Assembly (NCBI RefSeq): GCF_024160875.1
Contig: NZ_JAIULA010000004.1
Location: 1 to 64,000, forward strand
Direction of reading: 5' to 3'
Length of the DNA: 64,000 bases
From: Ligilactobacillus ubinensis
Lineage (GTDB): Bacteria > Bacillota > Bacilli > Lactobacillales > Lactobacillaceae
Shown here: positions 1 through 9,204 of the stretch, one piece after another
How the letters are laid out: each line of letters opens with the position of its first letter
Position numbering within the stretch: the stretch's first letter is position 1
Notes under the pieces: generated by a model
Told to the model about the DNA's origin: nothing
What the model saw: the letters and a program-made list of their open reading frames with translations, nothing else
The model's database searches: none
Position numbers and translations under genes: made by a program

Positions 1-180
1 TAGCACCTGTTTCCAAGTGTTATCCCCCTCTTTTGGGCAGGTTACCCACGTGTTACTCACCCGTTCGCCACTCAATGCTTATCGGTGTAGCAAGCTACGG
101 TGATAAGCAAAGCGTTCGACTTGCATGTATTAGGCACGCCGCCAGCGTTCGTCCTGAGCCAGGATCAAACTCTCATTTTA
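1..180 (-). rRNA. rrs: 16S ribosomal RNA, 5' end (partial)
   Basis: The reverse complement carries the universal 5' 16S sequence AGAGTTTGATCCTGGCTCAG at 173 to 154, followed by the conserved GACGAACGCTGGCGGCGTGC stretch and a lactobacillar V1-V2 region. Counting back from the universal site puts the mature 5' end near 180. The gene runs off the left edge of the window, so only about the first 180 nt are present. It is transcribed leftward from the tandem promoters at 340-465. Confidence 0.97.
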
Positions 181-339
181 GAATTTGTGACTCATTAATT
201 TGTTACTAGCGAATTGACTTCGCAAATGTTTGTACCTATTCTTTCGAATAGATAGCCCTACACATTTGATTTGTCTAAAAACTTTGTTCAGTTTTCAAAG
301 ATCTACTTTAGTCACCAGTTAATAACTGACAACCATTTT

Positions 340-368
340 ATTATACTTTAGTCTCAAGCTGATGTCAA
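340..368 (-). promoter_or_regulatory. rRNA operon proximal promoter (P2)
   Basis: On the minus strand a perfect TTGACA (368-363) is followed after exactly 17 nt by a perfect TATAAT (345-340). It lies about 160 nt upstream of the mature 16S 5' end. A full-consensus promoter at this place is what is expected of an rRNA operon. Confidence 0.88.
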
Positions 369-436
369 TAACCACTTTTAAATATTTAATATGTTCAAAA
401 GAAAAACTATAACACCTATTCTTGACAACAAAAAAT

Positions 437-465
437 ATGATACCAATCTTATCAGCTTTAGTCAA
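437..465 (-). promoter_or_regulatory. rRNA operon distal promoter (P1)
   Basis: The minus strand has TTGACT (465-460), a 17-nt spacer and TATCAT (442-437), 97 nt upstream of the P2 promoter. Tandem P1/P2 promoters are usual for rRNA operons of Firmicutes. This one departs from consensus at one base in each box. Confidence 0.65.
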
Positions 466-483
466 GTACAAATTTAAAATTCT

Positions 484-873
484 CTATTTTTCTTGTTCTA
501 TATCATCTAAAGCTCTTTTAATCCACTTATCCAATCGCTGATCGATAGGAGCAAATCCACTTTGAAGATGCTTATTAGTCCAAAATTTTTTATGCTGATA
601 ATGAATTCGATTATCTGTCTTTGAAAAATCAAAAGGTTTTTCTAAACATCGAACAGATAGTGATATTTTACCGGTATATTCATCAATATCAATTATAATT
701 ACTTTAACTTTCTGTCCTACTTTAAGAAAGTCTTCAATATTGTTTACATACCCGTGACGACATTCAGAAATATGAATTAACCCTTGCGTATTTTCATCTA
801 GCGCTACAAAAGCACCATATGGTTGAATTCCTGTTATCCTTCCTTCCAATATCATTCCAATTTTATAATCCAT
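484..873 (-). CDS. cvfD: S1 domain RNA-binding protein (CvfD/YugI family)
   Basis: A 129-residue protein with one S1 (OB-fold) RNA-binding domain over residues 1-75, visible in the GRITGIQPYGAFVAL and GLIHIS motifs and ending in GKISLSVR. The C-terminal 55 residues are charged and lack another recognisable domain. This matches small single-S1 proteins of Firmicutes (B. subtilis YugI, general stress protein 13; CvfD in streptococci). These bind RNA and may act post-transcriptionally or on ribosomes. It sits alone between the rRNA promoter region and ppiB. Family assignment is firm; the cellular role is inferred from homologues. Confidence 0.85.
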   Translation of the reverse strand: MDYKIGMILEGRITGIQPYGAFVALDENTQGLIHISECRHGYVNNIEDFLKVGQKVKVIIIDIDEYTGKISLSVRCLEKPFDFSKTDNRIHYQHKKFWTNKHLQSGFAPIDQRLDKWIKRALDDIEQEK

Positions 874-942
874 GTTAAACTCCTTTATATTAGTAGAACA
901 GTTATTTATTATAAAAATAATGTTACAAGTTTAAATATAATT

Positions 943-1016
943 AAAAAGTGAGTCAATCAACAAAGCGCAAATCGAATTTTCTCAACCTTTAGCATTGTTA
1001 CTAAAACTCACTTTCT
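943..1016 (-). terminator. possible terminator of ppiB
   Basis: Reading leftward from ppiB, AAAGTGAGT (1014-1006) pairs with ACTCACTTT (953-945). A second helix lies inside (AACAATGC with GCGCTTTGTT), and TTTTTAATT follows. The loop is long, so this is a moderate call. Confidence 0.45.
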
Positions 1017-1034
1017 ATGTTCCTACAAATATAT

Positions 1035-1619
1035 CTATTTCTCAATTAATATAGTTTCAATTACAACATCCTCAGATGGTTTATCTTGACGTTTCGTTTT
1101 AATGTTTGCAATTTTGTCGACAATATTCATTCCCTTTATTACTTGTCCAAAAACTGTATGTCGATGATCAAGCCAAGGTGTCCCGCCTTTTTCGTAGGCC
1201 GCTATTATTTCTTCTGGATACTTTGCAGCTTTCATTTGTTCCAACATTTGCGGAGCCATATTCTTATTTTGAACAATAAAAAATTGACTACCATTTGTAG
1301 ATGGTCCAGCATTTGCCATTGACAGCGCACCACGTAAATTAAAAAGATCACTCGAAAATTCATCTTCAAATGGTTGACCCCAAATACTTTCTCCTCCCAT
1401 ACCAGTACCAGTTGGATCTCCGCCTTGAATCATAAAATCTTTAATTACACGATGAAAAATTACGCCATCATAATATCCTTTTTCTGATAAGCCTACAAAA
1501 TTTTCTACTGTTTTAGGTGCTTGTTTAGCAAATAGTTGTACTTCTATATCACCAAAATTTGTTTTAATAGTTGCTTTTGGGCCCTTTAAATCCGTCAAAA
1601 TCAATTGTGGATACGTCAT
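1035..1619 (-). CDS. ppiB: peptidyl-prolyl cis-trans isomerase, cyclophilin type
   Basis: A 194-residue single-domain cyclophilin that catalyses cis-trans isomerisation of X-Pro bonds in proteins. The core motifs are present: [19 protein letters not shown] with the catalytic Arg near residue 57, GSQFFIVQ near residue 110 and [11 protein letters not shown] near residue 160. No signal peptide is seen, so it is cytoplasmic. It has an insertion between the GSQFFI motif and the HTVFG motif, which is common in lactobacillar PpiB. It is a single gene facing away from the reductase gene at 1755. Confidence 0.95.
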   Translation of the reverse strand: MTYPQLILTDLKGPKATIKTNFGDIEVQLFAKQAPKTVENFVGLSEKGYYDGVIFHRVIKDFMIQGGDPTGTGMGGESIWGQPFEDEFSSDLFNLRGALSMANAGPSTNGSQFFIVQNKNMAPQMLEQMKAAKYPEEIIAAYEKGGTPWLDHRHTVFGQVIKGMNIVDKIANIKTKRQDKPSEDVVIETILIEK

Positions 1620-1754
1620 TATATTTCCTCCAGTTTAATATTAGAGTCTTTATCTGTTATTATAACATACACTAATATTTAATATTATAGTATTTTGACT
1701 TAACTAAAAATTGTGCTAATCTAAAGCTATATTTAATGCATTTGGAAGGAGTTT

Positions 1755-2777
1755 ATGTCTCAAATGACAGAGCAAAATTATTATGATATAACAATCATAG
1801 GTGGTGGCCCAGTCGGGTTATTTGCTGCCACCTATGCACGTATGCGTTTAGCTAAAACACAAATTATTGAAAGCCTAGATCAACTCGGCGGACAAGTCAG
1901 TACTCTTTTTGCAGCTAAAAATATATATGATGTCCCCGGCTTCTATGAAATTACAGGTGAAAAACTAATACAGCACTTGATATATCAAACCACAAAATTC
2001 AATCCTGATATCTTTTTAGGTGAAACTGTCGAAAGTTTTAGTAAAACAGATTTAGGTTATGCTATTAAAACGTCAAAGCGAATTACTTACAGTCGCAGCA
2101 TTATTATTGCCGCAGGTATAGGTGCATTTGAACCGCGTAGACTAGCTATTGAAAATGCTAAAGAATTCGAAAACGAACAGTTACATTATTTCATTACTAA
2201 TCCACAGATTTTTAAAAATAAAGATCTTGCCATCGCTGGTGGTGGTGATTCTGCAATTGACTGGGCTTTAGCACTTTATCCTATTGCAAAATCCATTCAT
2301 ATTATTCATCGACGCGATAAATTTAGGGCATTGGAAGCAAATTTAGAAAAACTTCGTTCAACAAAAACTATATTTGATACACCATTTACTATTTCCTCTC
2401 TGGAAAAAGCTTCTGAAAATAAAATTAAGTTAAATTTAAAAAAAGCTCGTTCTGATGATAAAAAGGAACTTACTGTTGATCATTTACTAGTTAATTATGG
2501 TTTTATTTCAGATAATAAATTATTGTCTAGTTGGAATCTTCAAATGGAAAACCGTGTCATTAAAGTAAATCAGTCTCAAGAAACAAACTTACCAGGTATA
2601 TATGCAATTGGAGACAGTGCATACCATCCTGGAAAATTAGATTTAATTGCTACCGGTTTAGGTGAAGCACCTAGTGCTGTAAATAATGCTTTATTGTACG
2701 TTTATCCCGATAAACGACAACCCGCACATAGTACTCAATTAATTAAACAATTTAATTCTCTAAAGGGAAGTAACTAA
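1755..2777 (+). CDS. ferredoxin/flavodoxin--NADP(+) reductase, thioredoxin reductase-like
   Basis: A 340-residue two-nucleotide-binding flavoprotein of the YumC type, which moves electrons between NADPH and ferredoxin or flavodoxin. Residues 13-25 hold the FAD-binding GGGPVG motif, residues about 160-170 the NADP-binding AGGGDSAIDWAL motif, and AIGDSAYHPGKLDLIATGLGEA near the C-terminus is the second FAD contact. The CxxC disulfide of true thioredoxin reductase is absent, which separates it from TrxB. A GGAAGGAG ribosome-binding site precedes the ATG. A weak promoter, TTGACT at 1695-1700 and TAATCT at 1717-1722, lies just upstream. Confidence 0.92.
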   Translation: MSQMTEQNYYDITIIGGGPVGLFAATYARMRLAKTQIIESLDQLGGQVSTLFAAKNIYDVPGFYEITGEKLIQHLIYQTTKFNPDIFLGETVESFSKTDLGYAIKTSKRITYSRSIIIAAGIGAFEPRRLAIENAKEFENEQLHYFITNPQIFKNKDLAIAGGGDSAIDWALALYPIAKSIHIIHRRDKFRALEANLEKLRSTKTIFDTPFTISSLEKASENKIKLNLKKARSDDKKELTVDHLLVNYGFISDNKLLSSWNLQMENRVIKVNQSQETNLPGIYAIGDSAYHPGKLDLIATGLGEAPSAVNNALLYVYPDKRQPAHSTQLIKQFNSLKGSN

Positions 2778-2827
2778 AGTTAATTTTATTGAATATAACG
2801 ATAAACAATATTAAAGGAGTTATCACA

Positions 2828-3493
2828 TTGAATCTGTTACAGTTTTTCATCGATTTTGTCCTACACATCGATTCACATCTGGTTACAATCGTGAACACGT
2901 TTGGCAATTGGACATATATTATCTTATTTTTTATCATTTTTATTGAAACCGGGGCTGTTATTATGCCCTTCTTACCCGGAGACTCATTACTTTTTGCAGC
3001 ATGTGCTCTAGCTGCTAATCCAATTTATCATTTGCATACTTGGATTTTTGTAGTTTTATTTTTAATTGCCCCTATAGCTGGAGATTCATTAAACTTTTTT
3101 ATTGGTCAAAAAGTGGGTAAATCTATTGTTAAACACAAATTTTTTGGTAAATTTATTAAAGAAGAAAATATTGCCAAAACCGAAAGATTTTTTGAAAAAC
3201 ACGGTGGTATTTCAATTACATTGGCTAGGTTTATGCCAATTATTCGTACCTTTGCTCCTTTCGTTGCTGGAGCAAGTGGCTACAAATATACACAATTTAT
3301 TCGCTACAACGTTATTGGCGCAACTGCTTGGGTAGCTATCTGCTGTGGTGGTGGTCATTTCTTTGGAAATTTTCCATTCGTCAAAAAACACTTTTCAATG
3401 ATTGTCCTGGGTATTATTTTAGTCTCTATATTACCTGCTCTAATAGCTTTTATAAAAACACGTTTTAGCAAAAATAAATCTATAGACAATTAA
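2828..3493 (+). CDS. DedA family membrane protein
   Basis: An integral membrane protein of the DedA/SNARE-associated family. The hallmark segments are present: FIETGAVIMPFLPGDSLLF (family motif E-x-G-x-x-x-P-x-P-G-D) and RFMPIIRTFAPFVAGASGY. Such proteins act in lipid recycling and membrane homeostasis. The TTG at 2828 is chosen as start because AAAGGAG lies 8 nt upstream; an in-frame ATG at 2789 has no ribosome-binding site. This gives 221 residues. It follows the reductase gene by 50 nt on the same strand and may be cotranscribed with it. A terminator follows. Confidence 0.88.
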   Translation: MNLLQFFIDFVLHIDSHLVTIVNTFGNWTYIILFFIIFIETGAVIMPFLPGDSLLFAACALAANPIYHLHTWIFVVLFLIAPIAGDSLNFFIGQKVGKSIVKHKFFGKFIKEENIAKTERFFEKHGGISITLARFMPIIRTFAPFVAGASGYKYTQFIRYNVIGATAWVAICCGGGHFFGNFPFVKKHFSMIVLGIILVSILPALIAFIKTRFSKNKSIDN

Positions 3494-3495
3494 TA

Positions 3496-3570
3496 AAAAA
3501 GGTCTAAACATAAACATTAAATGCGTATATTCTTACACATTAGCATTGTTTATGTTTAGACTTTTTTTGC
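3496..3570. terminator. bidirectional terminator
   Basis: Inverted repeat GTCTAAACATAAACA (3502-3516) with TGTTTATGTTTAGAC (3547-3561), flanked by A6 on the left and T7 on the right. It can serve the DedA gene on the plus strand and the membrane protein gene at 3582 on the minus strand. Confidence 0.85.
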
Positions 3571-3581
3571 AAAAAAATCCA

Positions 3582-4214
3582 CTATTTCTTTTTTAATTCA
3601 TTTTTTCCACACATCAGTAGCCCAATCAAACAAGCAAAAAATAAGCTTAAAAACAAAATAAAGCACGCCATAAAATAAGATTCCGGCAAAGCATTAATAA
3701 TAGGATCCAAATTTGGATCAAACAACCAATCATTGTTTCGAAATAATATTTTATGAAATACTATAAAAAAATTATTAAAATTAATTAACATTGCAAACAG
3801 TATTAAGACTATCATAATTATTAAATAATATATTGGTTGTATTAAAATCCACATACACTTTTGTATTCTAAGTTTTTTTAAATACCAATAGCTATACGGA
3901 ATACCCATAGTAGCGACAACATAATCTTTAAAAAAAAGTGCCTTAACATCACGATAATGTTGCATAGCTGCATATGATGTTGGCAATTTCATATGTAACT
4001 CCGTAATCCATGGGAAATTCAAAAAATTTAGCAAATCCTTATACGACTTAATTAAGTGTGCGTTACTAACACCTGCTTTTTCACCAAGATTCTCCTTAGT
4101 TACCATAAAATAATATAGTGGATGAAAATTAATAGTTATTGCTATACAGATTGCAAATAGCGCTAAGAACAAGCCAAAAATTTGCAAAATTTCTGTCACT
4201 CTAAGTTTAATCAT
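3582..4214 (-). CDS. TIGR01906-type integral membrane protein
   Basis: A 210-residue protein with about five hydrophobic segments: near residues 10-30, 110-140, 145-155 and 180-205, with a hydrophilic extracytoplasmic stretch between the first two. It matches the lactobacillar membrane protein family TIGR01906, which has no known function. It overlaps the HAD phosphatase gene by 8 nt and is the last gene of the yutD-HAD-TIGR01906 operon. This gene order is familiar in lactobacilli. The pairing suggests a linked function, but none can be named. Confidence 0.8.
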   Translation of the reverse strand: MIKLRVTEILQIFGLFLALFAICIAITINFHPLYYFMVTKENLGEKAGVSNAHLIKSYKDLLNFLNFPWITELHMKLPTSYAAMQHYRDVKALFFKDYVVATMGIPYSYWYLKKLRIQKCMWILIQPIYYLIIMIVLILFAMLINFNNFFIVFHKILFRNNDWLFDPNLDPIINALPESYFMACFILFLSLFFACLIGLLMCGKNELKKK

Positions 4215-4986
4215 TTTCTATTTGCCATTCATCCAAAGAATCTAACTCTATTGTTGGTTTTATATTAACCTTTTGAATTTGTTCTTTTGTCGATACCCCT
4301 GTATAAACAAGCATCGTATCAATTCCAAAATTTATTCCAGCTTGAATATCAGTCATATAATTATCGCCTACCATTACAACATCATCTTTTTTTAACCCAA
4401 TCCTCTTTAAGGCTTTTTCCATGATAATCGCTTCTGGTTTACCAATGTAAGTCGCCTTTTGCTGTGTTGAACATTCAACAAGTGCAATTACAGAGCCTGC
4501 ACCAGGTACTAAACCTCTTTCATTAGGTAAATTAGTATCCGCATTCGTCCCTATAAATTTTGCACCACGTTTAATAGCAAGAGTAGCTAATTCAAATTTA
4601 TGATATGTAACATCATAATCTAAACCAACAACAACATAGTCTGGCCTAGTTTCCTCAAAATAAAAATTCCGATCAAGTAGTGCTTGTTTCAAGCCTAACT
4701 CACCTATCGCATAAACTGAACGTTTATTAGAATCTAAGTCAGCAATATAGTCTGCCGTTGCTATTGCTGTAGTATAGATATTATTTGTTTCTACATAAAT
4801 ATCAAAATTCACCCGCAAATTTTCAACTACTTTTTCTGGCGTCTGTGTACTATTGTTAGTTACAAATAAAAATGGAATATTTTTTTCTTGTAATCGTTCA
4901 ACAAATCTTTTAGCTGCTGGAATTCTTATTTTTCCTTTATATATTGTGCCATCTAAATCAATTAAATATCCCTTATAGCTTTTCAT
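4207..4986 (-). CDS. HAD-type sugar/nucleotide phosphatase (TIGR01457, NagD-like)
   Basis: A 259-residue HAD-superfamily class IIA phosphatase. Motif I, DLDGTIYKG, with the nucleophile and acid/base aspartates, is at residues 11-19; motif II, FVTNNS, is near residue 41. The motif III lysine lies in YIGKPE, and motif IV, VMVGDNYMTDI, is near residue 205. NagD/AraL-like relatives dephosphorylate small phosphosugars or nucleotides with loose specificity. The gene is in an operon downstream of yutD (19 nt gap) and overlaps the membrane protein gene. Confidence 0.88.
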   Translation of the reverse strand: MKSYKGYLIDLDGTIYKGKIRIPAAKRFVERLQEKNIPFLFVTNNSTQTPEKVVENLRVNFDIYVETNNIYTTAIATADYIADLDSNKRSVYAIGELGLKQALLDRNFYFEETRPDYVVVGLDYDVTYHKFELATLAIKRGAKFIGTNADTNLPNERGLVPGAGSVIALVECSTQQKATYIGKPEAIIMEKALKRIGLKKDDVVMVGDNYMTDIQAGINFGIDTMLVYTGVSTKEQIQKVNIKPTIELDSLDEWQIEND

Positions 4987-5005
4987 AAAATATCCTCTCT
5001 AAAGT

Positions 5006-5611
5006 TCAGCCTTTTTGGCGAATTGTAAAATGATGCTTTTTTGTTTGCTGTTTTTTAGGTTGTACATTCCTTGGCGTTTTAAATTTATGAACTTTATTTT
5101 TATTACCATCATATTTTTTTTCATCACCATAGATCTTATCTCTCTGTTTTTTTACTTTTGAAGGGACCTTTCTATGTGTATCCATCTTATTTTTCTTAAA
5201 TTTACGCTTTGTACCCGCTGGAATTGGCTCTGGCTGTTGTACTTCTAAATTATGCAATACAAAGTATGCACATCCAAAGTTACAATATTCATACAAATAA
5301 TCCTCAAGGCGATCAATATTTTGACTAGGTACTCCTTTTTTACTTTCAACCTCATAAAAGCCGTGTAAGCGTAATTGATCATATCCCCAATCACCGACAA
5401 TGTAATCATATTTAGTCAAAATCTTACTGAACCGTTCGCGTAACTTCTCTATCTGAAATCCTTCGCGATAATTAACTAGTAAAGTATACGGATGTCCATC
5501 AATTGAAATATTTGTAGAGTCTTGCATCTGTACATCACTAGCAAAAGCTTGAATTGCTTCTGCTTTTTTAGCTAGTTGTGCCTCCCGTCGTTCTTTTTTT
5601 TCTGTTTTCAA
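5006..5611 (-). CDS. yutD: YutD family protein
   Basis: A 201-residue protein whose central part (YREGFQIEKLRERFSKILTKYDYIVGDWGYDQLRLHGFY, residues about 49-90, followed by a Cys-containing segment) is the YutD domain. The C-terminal 65 residues are strongly basic (KRKFKKNK, KQQTKKHH), which suggests nucleic acid or ribosome contact. The biochemical function is not established. It is the first gene of the three-gene operon with the HAD phosphatase. Confidence 0.85.
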   Translation of the reverse strand: MKTEKKERREAQLAKKAEAIQAFASDVQMQDSTNISIDGHPYTLLVNYREGFQIEKLRERFSKILTKYDYIVGDWGYDQLRLHGFYEVESKKGVPSQNIDRLEDYLYEYCNFGCAYFVLHNLEVQQPEPIPAGTKRKFKKNKMDTHRKVPSKVKKQRDKIYGDEKKYDGNKNKVHKFKTPRNVQPKKQQTKKHHFTIRQKG

Positions 5612-5671
5612 ATAAAATCCTCCTGCACCGCTTAATATATATTACTAATATTACAACGATTCTTATAATAA

Positions 5672-5712
5672 AAAAAGCACTCAAGCATAAATTCATTTTT
5701 GCTTAAGTGCAT
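5672..5712 (-). terminator. terminator of the amino acid permease gene
   Basis: On the minus strand GCACTTAAGCA (5710-5700) pairs with TGCTTGAGTGC (5687-5677) and is followed by T7. Confidence 0.88.
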
Positions 5713-5721
5713 ATAAAATAA

Positions 5722-7092
5722 TTATCTTGCTTTTTTTCGAATGCGTATAACTACATATAATGCAATAAACCACATTAACGCCGCTAATAAAGCCAAAAAA
5801 GTTGTCTTTTCAAAACACATAATGCATCCAACAAAAATCAAAAAAATGATAATTAAATAATTAGAAACTGGATAAAATGGCATCTTAAAATTTCTGCTAG
5901 CCATTTTTTCTTTTTTTCTCAAATCTTCACGATAATGCAAATGTGCAATTACGATAGCCCCCCACACAAAAAGAAAACATGTCGTTGCAACACTTGAAAT
6001 AAATGTAAATAATGTTGTTGCACTAGGTACAATAAACTCAGCCATAACAGCTATCGCAATTATAACTGCCGAAAAAATAATACTATTGGCAGGCACTTGT
6101 GTTCGTGATAGTTTTCTCATTTTTCGAGCGAACCAATTCTTTTTATTGTCATACGTCAAAGAAAATAACATTCTTCCTGTACTAAATAATGAACTATTAC
6201 ATGCCGAAGCCGCTGCCGTTAATACTACAAAATTAATAATTCCCGCAGCCATTGTAACTCCTACATTTTGGAATACTTGCACAAACGGACTTTCAGTAGT
6301 AGTAATTTTTGTCCATGGATAAATAGCCATCAAAGCTATTAAAGATCCTACATAAAAAATAATAATTCGAGTTGGTATCTCATTAATTGCTTTAGGAATT
6401 ACTCTAGTTGGATTTTCTGCCTCAGAGGCAGTCACCCCTATCATCTCAATTCCAATAAAACCAAAAGTTACCATCTGAAATGACATTAAAAATCCTCTAA
6501 AACCCTTTGGAAATATGCCACCATAATTAATTAAATTTCCAAAGCTAGCATGTCCTTGTGGTGTTTTATAGTTAATAAGAACTAATATAACTCCAATAAT
6601 TATTAACGCCACTATTGCTATAATTTTTATCAGAGCAAACCAAAACTCTGTTTCACCAAAAAGACCAACTGTAATTAAATTCAAACATAAAAGAACGACA
6701 ATTGTTATTAATCCAGGCAGCCACCGAGGAATATTTGGAAACCAATACTGAACATACATTCCAGTTGCAGTAACATCTGCCATCGCTATGGTAATCCAAC
6801 AAACCCAGTATGTCCACCCTGTAATAAGTCCAATATCTTTACCTAAATATTTTGAAATGAAATCAATAAAGGATCTCGTTTCTAGATCTGAAAGTAATAA
6901 TTCTCCCATCGCACGCATCAGTAAAAAACAAACTATCCCAGTTATCAAATATGCTAACACTATCGATGGTCCCGCTAAATGAATAGATTTTCCTGAGCCT
7001 AAAAACAATCCCGTTCCGATTGTCCCACCCAAAGCGATTAATTGTACATGGCGACTTTTAAGGTTTCTTGCATATCCTTTCTCTTGTGCCAT
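5722..7092 (-). CDS. amino acid permease, AAT family (APC superfamily)
   Basis: A 456-residue, 12-TM proton-coupled amino acid importer. The N-terminal signature RHVQLIALGGTIGTGLFLGSG (residues about 14-34) and ASEAENPTRVIPKAI (near residue 230) are typical of the AAT family. Substrate cannot be read from sequence; basic, aromatic or branched-chain amino acids are all possible. The gene stands alone with a strong terminator and about 260 nt of upstream non-coding DNA. Confidence 0.9.
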   Translation of the reverse strand: MAQEKGYARNLKSRHVQLIALGGTIGTGLFLGSGKSIHLAGPSIVLAYLITGIVCFLLMRAMGELLLSDLETRSFIDFISKYLGKDIGLITGWTYWVCWITIAMADVTATGMYVQYWFPNIPRWLPGLITIVVLLCLNLITVGLFGETEFWFALIKIIAIVALIIIGVILVLINYKTPQGHASFGNLINYGGIFPKGFRGFLMSFQMVTFGFIGIEMIGVTASEAENPTRVIPKAINEIPTRIIIFYVGSLIALMAIYPWTKITTTESPFVQVFQNVGVTMAAGIINFVVLTAAASACNSSLFSTGRMLFSLTYDNKKNWFARKMRKLSRTQVPANSIIFSAVIIAIAVMAEFIVPSATTLFTFISSVATTCFLFVWGAIVIAHLHYREDLRKKEKMASRNFKMPFYPVSNYLIIIFLIFVGCIMCFEKTTFLALLAALMWFIALYVVIRIRKKAR

Positions 7093-7351
7093 TTATACTA
7101 CGACTCCTTATCTTTAAAATTAGACTTAAAGTATCATTACGATGTAATTAAACTCTCTAACTTTAGACTTGCATTTTCTAGTATAACACGTTCCGAAAAT
7201 GTAGTAAAATTCAGCAGTTTCATGAAATGATGAAAATAATTCATCACACTATACAATACTTAATTTTAAAATAAGAAGAATGTTTTTCGCTTTGGATAAT
7301 TTTTACACCAACAGCTTACCCTTGTATAATTATTGAAATAAAGGTTTTTAA

Positions 7352-8374
7352 CTAGTTTTGCTTTCTAAAATTTCTTTCTGACCAACTATCTAACTCATCT
7401 CGAAATTTTTCTAGCGCTTTTTTATCAAAAATACTTGGAAAATTACCTAAAAGAATTTGATCCGCTTGTTTAGCACTCCCACCCTTTTTTTGTAGAATTA
7501 AAATCGATTTTTGATCTTTTTTATTTTTAAATAGTTCTAACGGTATGCCCAACATTCCTTGCAAATATGCATCTGATTGTATATATTCTAATAACTTCTT
7601 AGATTCCTCCGTTTCAAATAGATTTTGAGGAACTAAAAAGATTCCTATTCCTCCGTCTTTCAACTGGTTTATTGCCTGTTCAATTAATAGATGATGCACA
7701 TATGAATGTCCTGTTGCTGCACGTGTTTTAAACTCCTTAACTTTTTCATCAATTGGATAGTACCCTACTGGCAAATCACTGATTACAGTATCAACCTGTG
7801 GAATTACTAATCCATCAAGCGCATCTTGGTGAAACAATTCAACTTGAAGTTTTTCTAACTCTACATTTAAGCCTGCTAATGCAATTAATGAATCGTCATT
7901 ATCAATACCAAATGCTTGCACTTTAGTCCCACTTTTTTGTAGTTTGTCCATAACAAAACATAATAAATTTCCTGTTCCAACAGTAATATCTAACAGAGTA
8001 TTTTCCTTTTTTCTTAATAATACTTTATCTAATATACTATACATAAAAATAGCTACCGTATCCGGTGTCATCAGATGATTGGCTTGAAACATTTCTTTTT
8101 TATAAGCTTGTAATATTAAGTACTGGAATACTTTACGCTTTTCTTCATTACTTAAACCATTAAAATTAGCCTCTGCATATTTCTTTTCTAATTCTCTTCT
8201 TACTTCCTTATGTGGTAACCCTTCTTCAACATGTATTTCTCCTGAATTAATATTGTCAATTGTTTCAATTAAAGCATCCATATAACTTATATCTAAATCT
8301 TTTTGTAAAATTTTTACAATTTGTGATAACTTTTGAAATCGTTCAACAATATTTTTCATACTCTCCATATCCAA
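7352..8374 (-). CDS. ytxK: class I SAM-dependent methyltransferase, YtxK-like
   Basis: A 340-residue protein related to the catalytic domain of N6-adenine methylases. Motif I is at about residue 132 (DITVGTGNLL). The motif IV position, normally (N/D)PPY, reads ISDLPVGYYP here. An N-terminal helical region of about 90 residues precedes the SAM fold. It is the usual gene downstream of comGG in Firmicutes and follows comGG by 67 nt. The altered motif IV makes true DNA adenine methylation uncertain. Confidence 0.85.
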   Translation of the reverse strand: MDMESMKNIVERFQKLSQIVKILQKDLDISYMDALIETIDNINSGEIHVEEGLPHKEVRRELEKKYAEANFNGLSNEEKRKVFQYLILQAYKKEMFQANHLMTPDTVAIFMYSILDKVLLRKKENTLLDITVGTGNLLCFVMDKLQKSGTKVQAFGIDNDDSLIALAGLNVELEKLQVELFHQDALDGLVIPQVDTVISDLPVGYYPIDEKVKEFKTRAATGHSYVHHLLIEQAINQLKDGGIGIFLVPQNLFETEESKKLLEYIQSDAYLQGMLGIPLELFKNKKDQKSILILQKKGGSAKQADQILLGNFPSIFDKKALEKFRDELDSWSERNFRKQN

Positions 8375-8441
8375 ACCACTTCACCTCATTATTTTATTGT
8401 TCAAGTGTAACTATATTTAATATAAATTTCAAGCTTACCAG

Positions 8442-8750
8442 CTACTCACTTGCACTGCTACTATTTTTTGATACATAAAAAATATATTTTTGCTGACTAG
8501 TTAAATACACTTGGTAACTATCGCCTTCATATTTTATTGTTCCAATATTTGTTTTCATCTGCTTGCCTTTTTCTAAACGATTAAGCATTGCCATATTATA
8601 TAATACCTTTGCTTTATTGTATTGAATATTGTGCGAATACATACTAAGTTGAAATTGATAATAAATACTCTGTCCAACAAAAATTGTTGAAAGTAACAAC
8701 AGTAACATTCCCCCTGTATATAATAATGTTGCACTTAGTCTATTCATCAT
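8442..8750 (-). CDS. comGG: competence pseudopilus protein ComGG
   Basis: A 102-residue protein with an N-terminal hydrophobic helix (residues 5-28) and a polar C-terminal part. It lacks a clear type IV prepilin cleavage motif, as is normal for ComGG. Assignment rests on position: last in the comG operon, overlapping comGF by 11 nt and preceding the ytxK-like gene. It is a minor component of the DNA-uptake pseudopilus. Confidence 0.75.
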   Translation of the reverse strand: MMNRLSATLLYTGGMLLLLLSTIFVGQSIYYQFQLSMYSHNIQYNKAKVLYNMAMLNRLEKGKQMKTNIGTIKYEGDSYQVYLTSQQKYIFYVSKNSSSASE

Positions 8751-9204
8751 CTACTTTCCCCTTATATGTAGCTAAAATCACTGTTCTATTAAATTCATAA
8801 CCATGCATCTTTATATTAATGTTTAAACTATGTTTGTTATTATTCCAATTCGACTTAAAGCTCTCTACTTCAAACAATAATGGCATATACCCTTGACCAT
8901 CTTGGTTAAGCCATATTTTATTATTTTGAAATTTCAAATTATACATCGATTTTTTAGTAGCACTATAAAAACTTATCTCACTCCCCTTATAATTACTTTC
9001 TCTATACTCCAACATCAAAGTATCCGATTCTATCACTTGAACCATTTGTACCACTCTAGCCTTATATTCTTGTTTTTGTTTTTCAAGATTTTTAGATATG
9101 TTAAATATTATTCCAGTAACTAACAAAATTCCTATTGCACTTATCACTAATGCTATAAGCGTTTCTAATAAAGTAAATGCTGCTTTTTTATTCTTGTACT
9201 TCAA
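8740..9204 (-). CDS. comGF: competence minor pseudopilin ComGF
   Basis: A pseudopilin with the prepilin-like motif AAFTLLETLIALVISAIGILLV close to the N-terminus, then a roughly 120-residue globular domain typical of ComGF. The TTG at 9204 is chosen as start. It has AAGGA (9217-9213) 8 nt upstream and places the hydrophobic motif 9 residues from the N-terminus, giving 154 residues. The upstream in-frame ATG at 9252 would add an unlikely 16-residue extension. The gene overlaps comGE by 17 nt. Confidence 0.82.
   Translation of the reverse strand: MKYKNKKAAFTLLETLIALVISAIGILLVTGIIFNISKNLEKQKQEYKARVVQMVQVIESDTLMLEYRESNYKGSEISFYSATKKSMYNLKFQNNKIWLNQDGQGYMPLLFEVESFKSNWNNNKHSLNINIKMHGYEFNRTVILATYKGKVDDE

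Noticed and set aside
2752-2937. 61-codon minus-strand ORF at the reductase-DedA junction
   Set aside because: Covers the ribosome-binding site and first codons of the DedA gene in antisense; no start signal or recognisable product.
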